From Globodera rostochiensis (Eukaryota > Nematoda > Chromadorea > Rhabditida > Heteroderidae): a stretch of DNA of 64,000 bases. The translations under genes and the position numbers were made by a program. How positions within the stretch are numbered: the stretch's first letter is position 1; every line of letters begins with the position of its first letter. Location of the stretch: NCBI GenBank assembly GCA_018350325.1, contig JAEVLN010000006.1, positions 3,834,056 through 3,898,055 on the forward strand, in the 5' to 3' direction. Below, one piece after another: positions 33,060-54,900 of this stretch. The notes beneath the pieces were generated by a model. It was not told the origin of the DNA, did no database searches, and saw only the letters and a list, made by a program, of their open reading frames with translations.

Positions 33060-33850
33060 TCACCGTCGTGTTTCTCTCTCTCTCTCTCTCTTTCTCTCAT
33101 GTTATTCCGTGGCTTTTTCTTTACTATTTTCGCGCTTCTCTGACTCCCACACGTCATTCTATGCTCTCTAATCGTTCCCCTCTGATCTCTCAGCACTCTG
33201 CGCCGCCGCCGCCTCTCTATTCGTCAAGTTCTCGCTTCTCAGCTGCTCCCCGCCCCATTTTTACTGTCTCTCTCTCTCGCTTCCCTGACCTCCTGCGTCA
33301 TTTCCTGCATCTCTTACCCCCGCTCTCTGACCTTCTGCCTTATTTCCTGCATCTCTTACCCCTCCCTCTCTCGCTTCTCTGACCTTCTGCCTTATTTCCT
33401 GCATCTCTTACCTCTCCCCTCTCTCTCTTCTCTGACCTCTCGCGCTTGCCCCTCCCTCTCTCGCTTCTCTGACCTGTCGCGTCATTGTCCTGCATTCTCT
33501 TACCCTCCCCGTTGTGTCTGTTTTTTTCCATTGTCTCATTTCTCTGCCGCTGCCGCCGCCGCCGCCCCCGCCGGCGCTGTCACCGCCGCCCCCATTAAAA
33601 ACATTTCGCGTGACGACGCCTTTCATCTCGGCGGCGGCGGGCGGGGCGCGGCCTCTCCTCACGCCGTCCGTCCACCATTTATCGCCTCTCATCTCTCTTT
33701 TCTTCGTGCTTTGTCAAGTGAAAATGTAAAATTGTGGGGGGGGGGAATATTTTCTCCCCCCCCCCCCCCCCCCACAATTTGCTTTGACCTTTTGGTAATG
33801 GCCATTTGTCCCCCCCCCCCCCCCCCATTCACTTCCCGTTGTCGTGTCAA
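33060..33850. repeat. C/T-rich low-complexity region
   Basis: CTCTCT and TTCCTGCATCTCTTACC repeats (33075-33500), then GCCGCC runs (33545-33600) and two poly-C tracts (about 33757-33773 and 33810-33827). Strand asymmetry is strong. Frames here encode only low-complexity peptides. Confidence 0.75.
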
Positions 33851-35300
33851 TTTTTGTTAAACTACTACATAATAATATAGTTAAGTTGTGGACTTCCATT
33901 TTAAAAAAAATTTTTAAATTTTTAAGTCGAGAAAAATGGGGTTCGGGCTTCGAAATTGGTCAAAATGGAGGTCAGATTCGGACTCTACGCCCCCCAATTA
34001 GCCCAAGAAACCAGCTTTTTCTCGACTTTGAAAATTTATTTTTTTAAATGGAGGGCTTACCGGCACTTAATTATATCTTTTATTAAAATTAAATGTATTT
34101 TAATTCATTCCTAAATATAAAACTTTTTGTACATGTTATGTAGAGAGCGAGCAAAAATTTCCGGATTTCTTGAACGAGAAAAATCACGAAATTGAAATGT
34201 TTCTGACAAATGAGATTCTCGTCGTTTAAAATCAATTTTTTTGATTTCAAAAACGGGGGTTCGACGAAAATTGTTCGAATTCTGCTGGTTCAGGGTTTGA
34301 AGATACGGACTCGAGAATCCCAGATTAATTTTAAGGGATTTTAGCAAGAAATTTTGTTCAAAGTCCTTTAATATACATGTTTTCTTTTGGCTCTCAGTCG
34401 ATCGCTTACGATTTTTACACAGTATTTGACCTTCAAATCAGATTTTTGATCAACAATATTCTTAACAAAAATCATTTTTTTCGAAGTACTTTTTCTCGTA
34501 GGCGTTGTTTACCCGAAACTATTTACCCGAAGCAGCACAAAGTTCGAAGCTCAAAATGCCCGAAAATTTTAACCGGCCGAAGTCTCGCCCAGCCTTGTCC
34601 CCGACGACCCCAATCCCCGACATTTTTGGTGGTCGGGGGTTTTTTCGCCCCTTTGTCCCCGACATTTCCCCTCCCCCGAAGGGTCGGGGGGGGGGGGGGG
34701 GGGGGGGGGGAGCAACCCCAGCAGATTGAAATGATTTTTGGACTTTAAATCCTTCTCAACTCCATCGATTTTTGTCCCCCACGTCCATTTACTTCCGTTT
34801 ATTTAAACAGGACGAAAATGTGCGGGCGCCGAAGCGTGTCCAAACTCCCAAACTCTCTGTTCGGGTTTAAAAAGCACTTAATAAAATGGTGCGCAATTTT
34901 TAAATTACCTTTTTCTCCCCTCCGGCGAATTTGATTCAAACCCCCCCCCCCCCCGCAATTTAAATTTAAATTGCAAAAACTTTAGTGGCGTAATAAAAAT
35001 GTGAGTCCGGGAAAATTGATTCACCTTTTTAAGCTTCAGAAGCACCAAAATTTTGATAAATTTAAAAATGAAGCGCCAACATTTCAAGCATTATCCGGAT
35101 TTTAAGCCCCGGATTTTAAGCTCCGGATTTACTGCACTTTTTTTTTTGTTAATCTTTCCGATTCCACACACTCATCTGACCCCGGGGGAGCTTAATGTTT
35201 ACATGTGCCACTAATGTGTCTTCTTCTCATCACACTTTTTGTGCCAACGAACACAAAAAATAAAACAATTAAGTCAAAACATTTTTTTTCAGATTTTTTT
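33851..35300. other. Intergenic with dispersed repeats
   Basis: 33930-34040 is a copy of the GTCAGATTCGGA(T/C)TCTACG family, also at about 39900, 42080, 42420, 47980 and 48100. A poly-G run lies at 34687-34711 and a poly-C run at 34940-34954. No gene seen. Confidence 0.5.
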
Positions 35301-35319
35301 TTTTGTTGGAAAAAGTTTT

Positions 35320-35540
35320 TTTTCTTGCGCTCCCATAACATTTGAGCCAAGGCACGAAAGCCCCAAATTTGGCACAAAAATTTTGGCTTTTACAAAAGAA
35401 ACAAAAAACTTTTTTTCTTGCGCTCCCATAACATTTGAGCCAAGGCACGAAAGCGCCAAATTTGGCACAAAAATTTTGGCTTTACAAAAGAGACAAAAAA
35501 AAAATGAAAATTCTTTTTTCTTGCGCTTCCATTTCTCTAT
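35320..35540. repeat. Direct repeat of about 90 bp, two and a fraction copies
   Basis: The units start TTCTTGCGCTCCCATAACAT and continue TTTGAGCCAAGGCACGAAAG. A third, partial start is near 35518. Confidence 0.85.
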
Positions 35541-37309
35541 GAAAAGAGTTACTCTGAGAGGCAAAATGACTTTTGTTTAACATGAGAAAAGAACCAAAAG
35601 CGTCTTTTTGTTAAATGGAAAACTCAAAATGATGTGAACGCCTTATCGGGGGCCTCAATTTCATTCTCTGCTATCCATTGAGCATTCTTAATTTGAAAAC
35701 CACCGAATACGGAGGGTTTTTGACTTCTTGTACCCGTATTTCCTAAGATAGAGCCCCCGGGGGGCTCTTCGAAAATTCTAAAAGCCGAACAGCCAACCCG
35801 AGGTTCGGGATCCCGACAAATCCCGGGATCCTGATGTCGGGAGCCGAATTCAATCCCGGAGACTTGATTGTAACGAGATAAGACAGCGAATAACTCCGAG
35901 AACCGCCCCCTACTCGCCAAAAACATTTCGTAAAATTTTTGGAATTCAGAACTTCTCTACTCGAGACTCTCGAATTACAAATCGGTTTGGCTGGTTTCTA
36001 CTGCATACACTCTTGTTATTTCAGCTTTTAGAATTTCTCGATACATACTGTATTTACAAGACGGATTTACTTCACAAAAAAGGATTTCATTCGTCTGATA
36101 ATCTTCTAGGGATCGAGAGTCTCGTGTAGAGAATTTCCATTTACGAAATGCCTTTGAGGAGTGGGGTCGATCTCGGAGTTATGTCTTTATTTTCGTTAAA
36201 TTCGAGTCTCGAACATCCCAACTAGAGACCGGACGGGATCCAGTCGTGATTATCTCGGGATTTTTTCTTGGTTTCCCGCGGGATTGAATTCGGGATCCCG
36301 ACAAAATGTGAATGAACGAGTCGGTCCATCCTCCACATTGAAAATGTGTGGCCCCCATTTTGGCCAAACGGACAATACATTTTTGAACATCGGTACGGAA
36401 GCATCGATCCGGAATTCCGGACCCAAAAATGTCCGGAATGGAATCTGGCTATATCGGGGGTCCGATATGTCCTTTTTTTTTTGAAGATTCATCCTTTTTT
36501 TGAAGTACCCCGGGCTTTAAAAAGTGAACTTCGGACCCCTGGGTTATATCCCTGCCTTCTACCCCAACCATATTCAAAAAGCAGCGATCGTTTGACATTT
36601 TGTTTTCAAAATGTAATGCATTTACCTCTCTATGTGTAGTCATTTTGAATGTTTATTACTCATTTCCCCGCTTTTTTGTTTTGTTTTGTTTTACTCATTT
36701 TCATGCCTGGAGAGCCACATTCCTGACGGGAAAATTGAACGGACAATGAGTCGACGACAATTACAATTTTTATACATCCCCTACTCCGTCTGTCTCTCCT
36801 CATTCCGTTGTTTCCACATTATTAATCAAAATAAAAAAGCAACCAAACAAAATCGATGTGTGATTGGGGGTCACCTTTTTTTATTAGTTAAATAAATCAA
36901 ACCTGGATCCCCAAGCCTGGGCTTTTCTTGGACCCAGAATCCAAGTCCAGTGGAGCCTCAGCGACCCCGGATTTTGCTACAGGCCCAGGACCTCCATAAA
37001 ATCCCGGGTCCAGGATTTTCATTTTCAAAATGTCGGACTCTATTGGTGACCCACTTTGTCTGTAGATGCTATAATAGTAAAGAGTTTTAAGCGATCGAAC
37101 TTAATCTAACGAAGTTATTATGACCAGCGCGCGCCAAGTTGGCACAAAAGAAAGCGATTTTCACACTTTTTAAGCTAGTTTTTTTTTGGAGAAAATAAGA
37201 CCCGAATTGATTAGTGACCCGAATTGATTAGTTCAACAAATAAAGAGTTTCCAAATGGTGCCAAGATTGTTTGGTTTGGTTATGGTGCCAAGATTGTTTG
37301 GTTTGGTTA
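35541..37309. other. Intergenic
   Basis: Contains fragments with TCGGGATCCCGACAAA (about 35808 and 36294) in GC-richer patches. No gene supported. Confidence 0.4.
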
Positions 37310-38470
37310 ACTCACTATAACCTACGCTCCAATAGACTTGGAAATAGTAGCTAATTTGGGCGCGTGGCGAGTGGTGTTGCAAAATGTTGGCATACTGTAT
37401 TTTATACAACATAAACAGTATTTTCTGGGCCAGGGTTCGAACCCGGAAGACTGTAAGGACGAATTTGACCGATTTTTCGATAAAAAACAGTTCTGGATAA
37501 GTACAATTTTGTTTTAATTCTAAAAAAATATATGACTGCCCAATAGAAAGGATAATAACCAGGGCTCCCAGATGAAAATTTTCAAAAACATCATTTGGCT
37601 AGCAAAAAAGCATCATTTGGGACCAAAAAGCATCATTTTAAAAAATTTGTTTAACCGGCAAATAGTGTGGCTTAAATTTTCAAATGACATATTTTTGATT
37701 ATCCATGATCGATGTAAGCAGTTTTTTGTTTGAAATTAGCATTTGGTAAAACTCTGGGCACGAATAATCGAAATTGACTTTGATTTGGGCCAGCGATTTC
37801 ACAGTCTCAACTTTCAGACATCCGTCCATTTTGCTAAAATCATGTTTTTTTGCGCGCGATTTTCCCAAATACTTTTTTTAGTGGGGGGGGGGGGGGGGGG
37901 GTCGGCGGTGCCGATAGGCGCCGTCGAGAAAATTTTTCGCATTTTTGACTCGATTTGTTAAGAGATTGCAAATAAATTTGCAGAAGATGTGATGCTTTTT
38001 TGCTTTAAAAAAAAAATTGAAAATGAGGTTTTTTTATAAAGAAAATTCCCAGTTATTTCAAACAGGAACACGCGTTTTCATTAAAAATGAAAATACACAG
38101 AAAAAAATGGAAAACATTACGCCAAATATTCAAAATTTAATAGAAAATTTGCATTCCACCAGTGGAATTCTAAAAAAACACTTCTAAAATCCTCAAAACA
38201 CCCAAAAAAACATCAAAAAGCATCAGAAGAATCCAAAAAACATCAAAAAGCATCAAAGCATCATTTTTAAATTTTAGCATCATTGACTTTCCAAAAAACA
38301 TCAAAATGATGCTAAAGCATCAAATCTGGGAGCCCTGATAATAACAGTTTTTGAACCATAAATATATCATTTTTTAAATTTGTTTTTGGCCACCCCATAA
38401 AGTTCGAGCAGTTCAACCAACTGATTGTAATCGCTATTTCTCCTTCGTTAAGTTACAGTGTAACTAACAA
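37310..38470. repeat. Diverged copy of the foldback arm, interrupted by a MITE
   Basis: 37320-37500 matches 4430-4600 with substitutions: CGCTCCAATAGA(T/C)TTGGAAAT, TTGGCATACTGTA, GGTTC(A/G)AACCCGG and GACTGTAAGGA. 38420-38460 resembles CTATTTCCTTCGTTAAGTAA of the arm. The copy is split by the element at 37560-38337. Confidence 0.65.
37560..38337. mobile_element. hAT-like MITE, TIR CAGGGCTCCCAGAT
   Basis: CAGGGCTCCCAGAT at the left faces ATCTGGGAGCCCTG at the right, and ATAATAAC duplicates on both sides (37552-37559 and 38338-38345). The 778-bp interior has many AAAAAGCATCA motifs and a fragment of the GGCGGTGCCGATAGGCG family. A lone end of the same TIR is at about 61252-61265. Confidence 0.88.
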
Positions 38471-39235
38471 CAAATTTATGTTGTTGTCAACACCAATTTT
38501 GACCCCTGACCGTGTCCCCCCCGTTGTTGCCATATTAATCAACAACAAAAAAAGGCATCCACCACCACACCGCGATATGTACATATATATATTTTTAATT
38601 GGTTGTGGGTTTGGTTTGATCTCACTCAACAATTTGTTTGTACAAATGCATCATTTTATCAGTCAAATCAAATAAATGGGGAAAAAAACCGGGGGGGGGG
38701 GAAGGCCGGGGCGCCATCTGTCCATCAAAGGCAGTCGTCAGCCGACCGAATCCCGAGATTTATTATTTGTGATTGATACGGGGGACAAAAAGAGTACAAA
38801 AAGTGTAGGAATGAATTACCTAACCAACCCCCGGTGTTGGTGGTTGAGTTGTTTGAAAAATAAGGTGGGGTCTTTGTTTTCAACAAAAAATTTAACACAA
38901 AATCATTTTTGTGATTAATTATGCACTCTTCCAAATAGTGTAAATAATTTTTTGTTCTTTTTTGCTCTCGATTAAACAAAGGAAAATAAATAGTAAATCA
39001 ATTTCGTTCCCTTTCCCCATTTGCCGCTTCCAATCCGAGGTCGAATCGTCAATTTGCAAAAAGTGACTATTATAATAATTATGTACTACAAAAAATACTT
39101 AATCAAAATTTGTTGGGCATTTTTTTGCCGGGGGGTTTTTTTTTACTTTTGTTCGGCATTTGTTCCCGGCCGATGACCTTTGTCCCCGGAGTGATTTGGG
39201 TAAAACCCCAACTCGTTCCCGGCCAATTCGTTCAC
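38471..39235. other. Intergenic
   Basis: AT-rich, no gene seen. A poly-G run lies at 38692-38701. Confidence 0.4.
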
Positions 39236-39239
39236 CTTT

Positions 39240-39530
39240 TCAACTGTTTTTTTCGTTACAACTTCTTTCAAAGCTAACTAAAACAAACATTTTTGGTATC
39301 ATTCGAAAGCTTAGGAGGAGGAGAAGCTATTAGCAAGCAAAAGCTAAGCGATTGGCTAAGCCTCAAAAAAATTATGGCCAAAAAACGTTTTCTGGCCATA
39401 ACTTTTTTTATGGTAGGCCAATCGCTTAGCTTTTGCGTTTGAAAGCTTCTACCCATTGCGTGCTTTTCAATGATACCGAAAAGTTTGATTTGGTTAACTT
39501 TGAAAGAAGTTATAACGAAAAACTGTTGAA
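39240..39530. repeat. Palindromic dispersed repeat, second copy
   Basis: AACTTCTTTCAAAG near 39259 faces CTTTGAAAGAAGTTATAACG near 39500. The inner AAAAGCTAAGCGATTGGC faces GCCAATCGCTTAGCTTTTGC. Same family as 13165-13550. Confidence 0.8.
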
Positions 39531-41210
39531 AAGTGAACGAGTTGGGGGTGAACGAGTTGGCGTCCGTCCAGCATTTGTCCGGTGAGACATTTAGTCAATT
39601 ATCCTCTTTGGACCTTTTCATTGGGATCATTTGTCTGGAATCATTTTGTCCGATTGGGCCCTTTTGTCCGGAGTTATTTGTCCGATTGGGTCTTCGGTTA
39701 GGTCCCCTTTTAATTAGCTAGGAATCTAGCCTCTATTTCGACCGATTCCGAACCCCCGGCCCGAATTCAAACAATTTTTTGAAAATTTAAAATTTTCCAA
39801 AAATTTATTTTGGTCTCGAAATCATTCAAAAAGTACAACAAAGGGCAAATAGTGATCGAATTTGTGCTTTTTGAACAATTTTGAGCGAAATCGACCAAAT
39901 AGAAGTCAGATTCGGATTCTACGCCCTCGTTTCCTAAGACTTTCTAAAACAATTTAAAAAATTTTGAAAAAAATTAGCCAAACTCGAGTTAAATCGAAAT
40001 CTGGGAAATGTGGATTTCACATAAACTGTCACGTGCCGGGCTCGCTTTGGTCGTCGTCTTCGTTAATTTTGTAAAATTACAGATACATTAGTGAAGAAAA
40101 AAACATATTGTTGTACTTATGTCCAATTTGCCATCAACCACCACTGAATCCCAACCACTTTCGTCGGCACTCTGACCACGCGCGTTGAATTGATCGATTT
40201 GAAAACCATTCGAATACAGCTTCAAAAAGTGCTGCCAACTGATTCAATGCCAACACAAAATTCAATTTGATTTTGTGTCCAAATACAACTGGAAAGTGCA
40301 TTTTCTACATAATTTAAACGCAAAATTCTTCCATTTTCAGGTTTGGTTTTTCAATTTTTATTTATAAAATGGATGCTAATTTGGCCATGTTCATACATAT
40401 TCGTTCGCTCCAATATTCAAAATGTTGTGAAAAATTTTGGCAAAATTTTTTCAGAAAAAAAATTTGAAAATTTTTTCATTGTTTTGAAGAACCAACACGA
40501 TCAAAACGAATAGTGTTTTGGATTTGGCCAAATTTTTTTGGCCTTCAAAAATAAATGAATTTTTCTGCCTTTCTCTGAGCGCGTGAACGCACTCGTTTTC
40601 ATGAACGCTTTCACCGACCAAAGGACAAAAATTCACATGACGTTTTTCACGTGACTGTCATGTGTGTACATTTGCAAGAAAAAAGGGCCATTGAAATGCT
40701 TTTTTCTCTCCTTTTGTAGTTTTAAAAACGAGCAAAAATGTTTTACGAAATTTAATTTTTTCCGGAGGTGAGGGACTTTGCAGGGACTAAAATTTTTCAG
40801 AATTTTTTTTCATGCATTATTCTAAAAAACATTTCTATTAGAGTTCAGGGCCAGGGTAGCCCGGGGTGGTTGATTTAAGAAAATACGGGGGGGGGGGGTT
40901 ATTCGTGTCCGGATTTTTCAAAAATGCAATCCCAAGCTTTTGGGGATGTACAACAACGGCGCTGTTGGAAAAAAAGAAGCAAAATTGACAGAATTTTTTT
41001 TTGCTTTTTTGGACCGTGTTGAATTTCTAAAAATTTTTTTTTTTAAATTCCAGCTTGCCTTACAGGGTTAATGCGAAACAGCAGTTCGTTCAGCCGCCAA
41101 ACTAACCAAAAACGTGCTTCTTCATCAGCATTATTATTGTTTTGCCAATTCTTTCGTCGAATCAGTGCCTTTTTGACAAACGTCAAATTGCTCAACAACA
41201 ACAACAGAAA
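39531..41210. other. Region upstream of the SIK gene
   Basis: 39560-39700 is a short TTTGTCCG-type repeat. 39730-39990 is a dispersed-repeat copy. 40891-40900 is a poly-G run. No upstream kinase exon could be confirmed. Confidence 0.4.
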
Positions 41211-50497
<9,287 letters not shown>

Positions 50498-51865
50498 AGC
50501 AGAGGGCAGCAGCACACTCTTTGATCAACAACAACAACAAAAATGCACTTGCACTTCTTCACACATTATTTTTTAATTTCTTCGCCCAATTAACAACAAA
50601 ACCGTTTGCTTGCCACATGTTTCCTGTAGTGATGAAAAAAAACTATTGCATTTTTTCTTTTTTATCTATTTCTCTGAAATTTTTGCTCCAGGGGTTTTCT
50701 GCGTCAAAATTCGATTTTTTTTTTTTTTAAATTTTTGTTTTAGCTTATTTTGGTTAAACTGTTTTGAGCCTGGCTGGACACACTTCAGTGCCGCTTAAAG
50801 TTTTTGGACCCGGACATTTTTTCGATGCCGTATAACGCGTTCAGTGCCATTGACCATGACTTTACTTATTCACAGATTAAGAAAGGAAATTCATTCACAA
50901 ATGGATGAGATTGGCTTTGTCTTATTTTCTTCCTCCCTCAATCGGATGTCGTCGTCGGCACTCTGCTTCCATCATTATTTGTTGCTTAAAATGCACACTT
51001 CTATTGATGACTCAAACAAAGAAATTTCTTTTTGTTTTTAAATTTATTTTCATCTTGGTTCTCACAATTCTCCTGTTTTTGTAACTGTAAAATACTACTG
51101 TATGTTCTTATCTGCGCACTCATTCACATTCACCACTTCCATTATGATATAGCCTGAGCTTCTTTGTTTCTGTGAATTATGAAAATTATTATTATAAATG
51201 CATTTTTTTTTGTCAAATTTCATTTTTTATTAATTTTTTGTGCTTCGGGATACGTTTTCTGTTTTGTTTGTTATATTATATTGCCGATCAATTTGCAGAA
51301 CAATTGCTGTAAATCAAATTGTAATATTGTTAAATACCTAACCAAAACTGTAAATGTTCTGTTCCAATTCCCGCCCGCCCGCCTCCGTCCATGAAATGAT
51401 TCTAATTAACAAAAAAAGCAACACAGTCAAGTCACAAACACCAAATTAACTCCACAATTCGATCCGATCAGCTTCTTCATATTTTTAAATGCTAATTCGT
51501 TTTACATTGATCCATTTTTTAATTATAAATTTTTTGATAAATGTTTATTTGATTGCTATGTCTGTGGATTGATCCCCTATAGCGTTGGGGAGTTTTGGGT
51601 GAAAGTGGTTGCAATTCAATTACTAGTAATTAGTGCTGCGCACAAGAGTCTCGGTCATTTCAAGAAAACTCAAGTAGCGAAACAAATGCATTTTTCAGTT
51701 TTTCTTAAGAGATATGCAACCAAAAATTTCAGGTCATTATTTTTGCTCACTTTTTTAAATTAAAATATTTTTTTCAAAAATTTATTTCGTGTTAGCCAAC
51801 CAAATCAAAAAATAATGTTTTTGAGAGTTTTTCGAAATTCAAGTATAAATTCCGGTGCTCCGCAT
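50498..51865. other. SIK 3' flank and intergenic sequence
   Basis: The 3' UTR of the kinase probably occupies the first part. T-rich; no gene seen up to the MITE at 51866. Confidence 0.5.
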
Positions 51866-52017
51866 CAGGGATGGGCGCCGACGACCTCAGAAAATTTCGG
51901 AACTCGGAAGTCGGAATTCCGGGGCCTAAAAATTTTTCGGAAGTCGGAACTCGGAATTCCGAGCCCAAAAAATGTCGGAACTCGGAACTTCGGAAGTCGG
52001 AATTCCGCCCATCCCTG
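51866..52017. mobile_element. hAT-like MITE, TIR CAGGGATGGGC
   Basis: CAGGGATGGGCG faces CGCCCATCCCTG-type sequence, and CTCCGCAT is duplicated exactly at 51858-51865 and 52018-52025. The interior repeats GGAACTCGGAA and GGAATTCCG. 152 bp. Confidence 0.9.
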
Positions 52018-52413
52018 CTCCGCATAATCATACAAATTATTTTTATTAGTTGATGAAAAAGCCAAGTTGAACTCAACATTTATTTAATACATATAAATTA
52101 ATTTTATTTTAATAATTTATTTGTTGCCAATATCGAAGAGGTTTTCTATGTTTAGGGAATATTAATTCTTTTAATTTTACATTTTCAATCAATTCATGCA
52201 CTTTTTTTACGAATGACAATCTTTTCTTGGCTTTATTGTTTAGGGAATATTAATAATTCTTTTAATTTTACATTTTCAATCAATTCATGGATTTTTTTTG
52301 TCTTAACATGACAATCTTTTATTGCTTGGATTTTGATGCATTACATTTTATTGTAAAATTTCAATTCAATTGTTTTATTTCCCCCGCCATAAAAAAAGGT
52401 CAAAAATTTTCCA

Positions 52414-53944
52414 ATGCAATTTTTTTTGTTATTATTTGTAACGCATTCGCTGCTAATTGTTGCAACATTTGGTGGCAACAATTTTGGTGATCAACCGGTA
52501 TGTGAACAAACAAAAAAATGGCTAAAACATTCATTGAACGCCTTGAACAAATGTAACAACACCAAACAATGCGCGAAAAGTGCGGCAATGACAAATATTA
52601 GAAATGAACTAATCGATCTGAGAAAGAATTTGCTTAACAAATTAAGCGATTCAGGCAAAACGGTAAGTATAATAAATGGGGCTACCCGGTCTGAATCCCC
52701 CCACGACGGCTGATTCAGTCCCGTACTGAAGCTAAGCCTAAGCCTAACATAGGCCTAAGCCACCCTGGCTTGGTGTTCGTTAGGCCTAGGCCTAAGCCTA
52801 GCTAGCTTAGCTTAGACCAAGCTTAGGCTTAGGCTTTTAGCCTAAGACGTTGAGGAGATTCGGGAAGTTTAAATGGCGGCACCGGTCCGTCGAAGAGGTG
52901 GCAAATGCTTTATAACTAGGGCCAAGATTTGTGCATTTTTGGGTAAGAAAATTTTTGATTTTTAATGGAACATTTTTAGTTTTTTATTGCATTTTTCTTA
53001 AGAAATTTTCGTTAAAAAATTCTCAAAAAGCACGAAACTGGGATTTATATGGACTAAAAAGGTCGCTTAGGTTAAAACCAGGGGTCGTATCAAAAATTTT
53101 CAAAAATAAGGACAACAAGGGCAAAAAATAAGATTTTGGGGTCTGAAATAAGGACATTTTACAAAATATTCAAAAATGCAGCAAAAATGTTAATTCGCTT
53201 TGACTTGCAACAAATTTTTCACTGTTTCTACTTCGAGTGAATGGGAATTTTCGAAAATTTTAATGAATCTACATAGTTAAGAAATTTGTGCAGAATGTAT
53301 CGAAACAATGTATGCTGTTTAAGTTTTTATGCGCAGTTTTAAAATATTGTTTTTAGGGGTGGTGGGGTGGCTGAAAATCAAAATTCAAAACAAAATAAGG
53401 ACGGAGGCCTCAAATAAGGACAAATACTTATAAATAAGGACATATACGACCTCTGGTTAAAACCTACAACTTTCTATAACCTGTGGCCCTAACTTGGTCG
53501 AACATTAGGCATATCAAATTAAACTCTCGATGAGGTGTAGCAATTCCTAGGCAAAAATGCGATCGGATAATTATGAAAAAAGGTATGGCCAGATTTTGGC
53601 CATAACTTTTTTTAAGCATTAAAGTTATATAAAACATTCGACTTTTTGGACCGGATGTGAAATAATAATCAAACAAAAAATAAATAAAATGTTTTTTTCC
53701 GGTGACACGTGGAGAAGTGAAGGAATTGCTTGATAAAATTACCAATTATTGGAAGGTTTTGGGTTCAAAAATGACCAAAAATGTGCAAGCATTTGAAGCT
53801 TATGGGACAGAATTCCGTTTCAAAAAGGCAATAGAAATTGAAAAGGAGCTGGAAACAAATTGCGATGTGGCAAAATGCAACAAACAGCCCATATTTTGTT
53901 CCAAATTTTGCGCAGAGTATTTGCATTTATTTATTAAAATTTAA
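52414..53944 (+). CDS. Small secreted protein, unknown function, two exons
   Basis: Exon 52414-52662 starts at an ATG and encodes a clear signal peptide (MQFFLLLFVTHSLLIVATFG), then a hydrophilic segment with VCEQTKKWL, KCNNTKQCAK and ELIDLRKNLLNKL. A strong GTAAGT donor follows. The second exon, about 53723-53944, joins in phase 0 (ELLDKITNYWKVLG, then NCDVAKCNKQPIFCSKFCAEY) and ends in TAA, giving about 156 residues. Seven or more cysteines and Lys-rich helices suggest an all-helical secreted protein. The acceptor (GTGAAG|GAA) is weak, so the second exon boundary is uncertain. I do not recognise the family. A secreted effector or a body-fluid protein are both possible. Confidence 0.6.
52690..52860. 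repeat. Dispersed repeat with TTAGGC/GCCTAA motifs
   Basis: AAGCCTAAGCCTAAC and AGCTTAGGCTTAGGC face each other. An inverted copy is at about 60345-60505, sharing GATTCAGTCCCGTACTGAAG in reverse complement. It lies in the intron of the small secreted protein gene. Confidence 0.7.
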
Positions 53945-54900
53945 AAAAGAAAATTAATAAAAATATTTTGAAGCCGGCGGCATGCACACGGTTGGGGTTA
54001 CCCCAAGGTTCCGATATCTGCGCATTTTTCCTCATTATTTATGTGGTTTTTGGAAAGGCTAATGAGAAATTTTTTTTTGAAATGCGGATTTTTGGGACTA
54101 AATTTGGTCCCGGTGAAAAAAACCGGGACTACTGGACAAAAAAAGAAAAAAAAATGCTTGGCAAAAAACCGGGACCATTATAAGGGGATTTTAAAGGAAT
54201 TTTGAAAACACGGGACTGAAATTTCAGTACCCAAAATGTAAGACCATTTCAGTACTGGTCCCGGTCCCGTCCAACCCTAGTTTTAATGAAGAAATGTCGA
54301 ATTTGCGGATTTTAGGTATCAAATGAGGATTTTTTAATGCTCCGATGCGGATTTTAAAAATTTTGAGATCGAAACCCTGGGTTACCCGTTATAACCGCGA
54401 AAGTCCAAACTCAAAACTAGGGTTGGTCCCCGTTCCCGAACCCCGACTCTTTTTAGTCGGGGTTTTCGTCCCCGACCCCGACTTTTTTGAATTCGGGGTT
54501 TTTGCTGGGAAAAACCCCGACCCCCGACTTTTTTTTTTGTCGGGGACAAAAACCCCGCCCCGACTTTTTCCACCCCCGAGGGGCCGGGGACCAACCCTAC
54601 TCAAAACCAAAACATTTTTATGGTCAGTTGGTTTAGCTCTAAAAGTTCAGCGCCTGTAGAACGCGCATGAATCTTGTCAACAATTGATTTATGGTTCAAA
54701 AGCAACAAAAAACGAAAAAAAGTTTTATTCTAAAATTAAAAATAAACCAACTAATAATAAAAATTCCGTTTTTACAAAACTTTGACCAATACTATTGACC
54801 AAATTTTGTTTTGTCTATTCGGGTATTTTGAGCTTCGAACTTCGTGCTTTGAAAAAATTGAGCTTTTTTTTGGGACGCGTAATTTTTCGGGACGCGTAAA
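53945..54900. other. Intergenic repeats
   Basis: 54105-54275 has GGGAC(T/C)/GGTCCC inverted motifs. 54418-54600 is a foldback (AGGGTTGGTCCCCG facing CGGGGACCAACCCTA) with CCCCGAC repeats in the arms. No gene seen. Confidence 0.6.

Noticed and set aside
33500..33860. Ala/Pro-rich frames in the C/T-rich region as a possible 5' exon of the kinase
   Set aside because: Purely compositional, 7 kb from the first confirmed kinase exon, and no donor or phase support.
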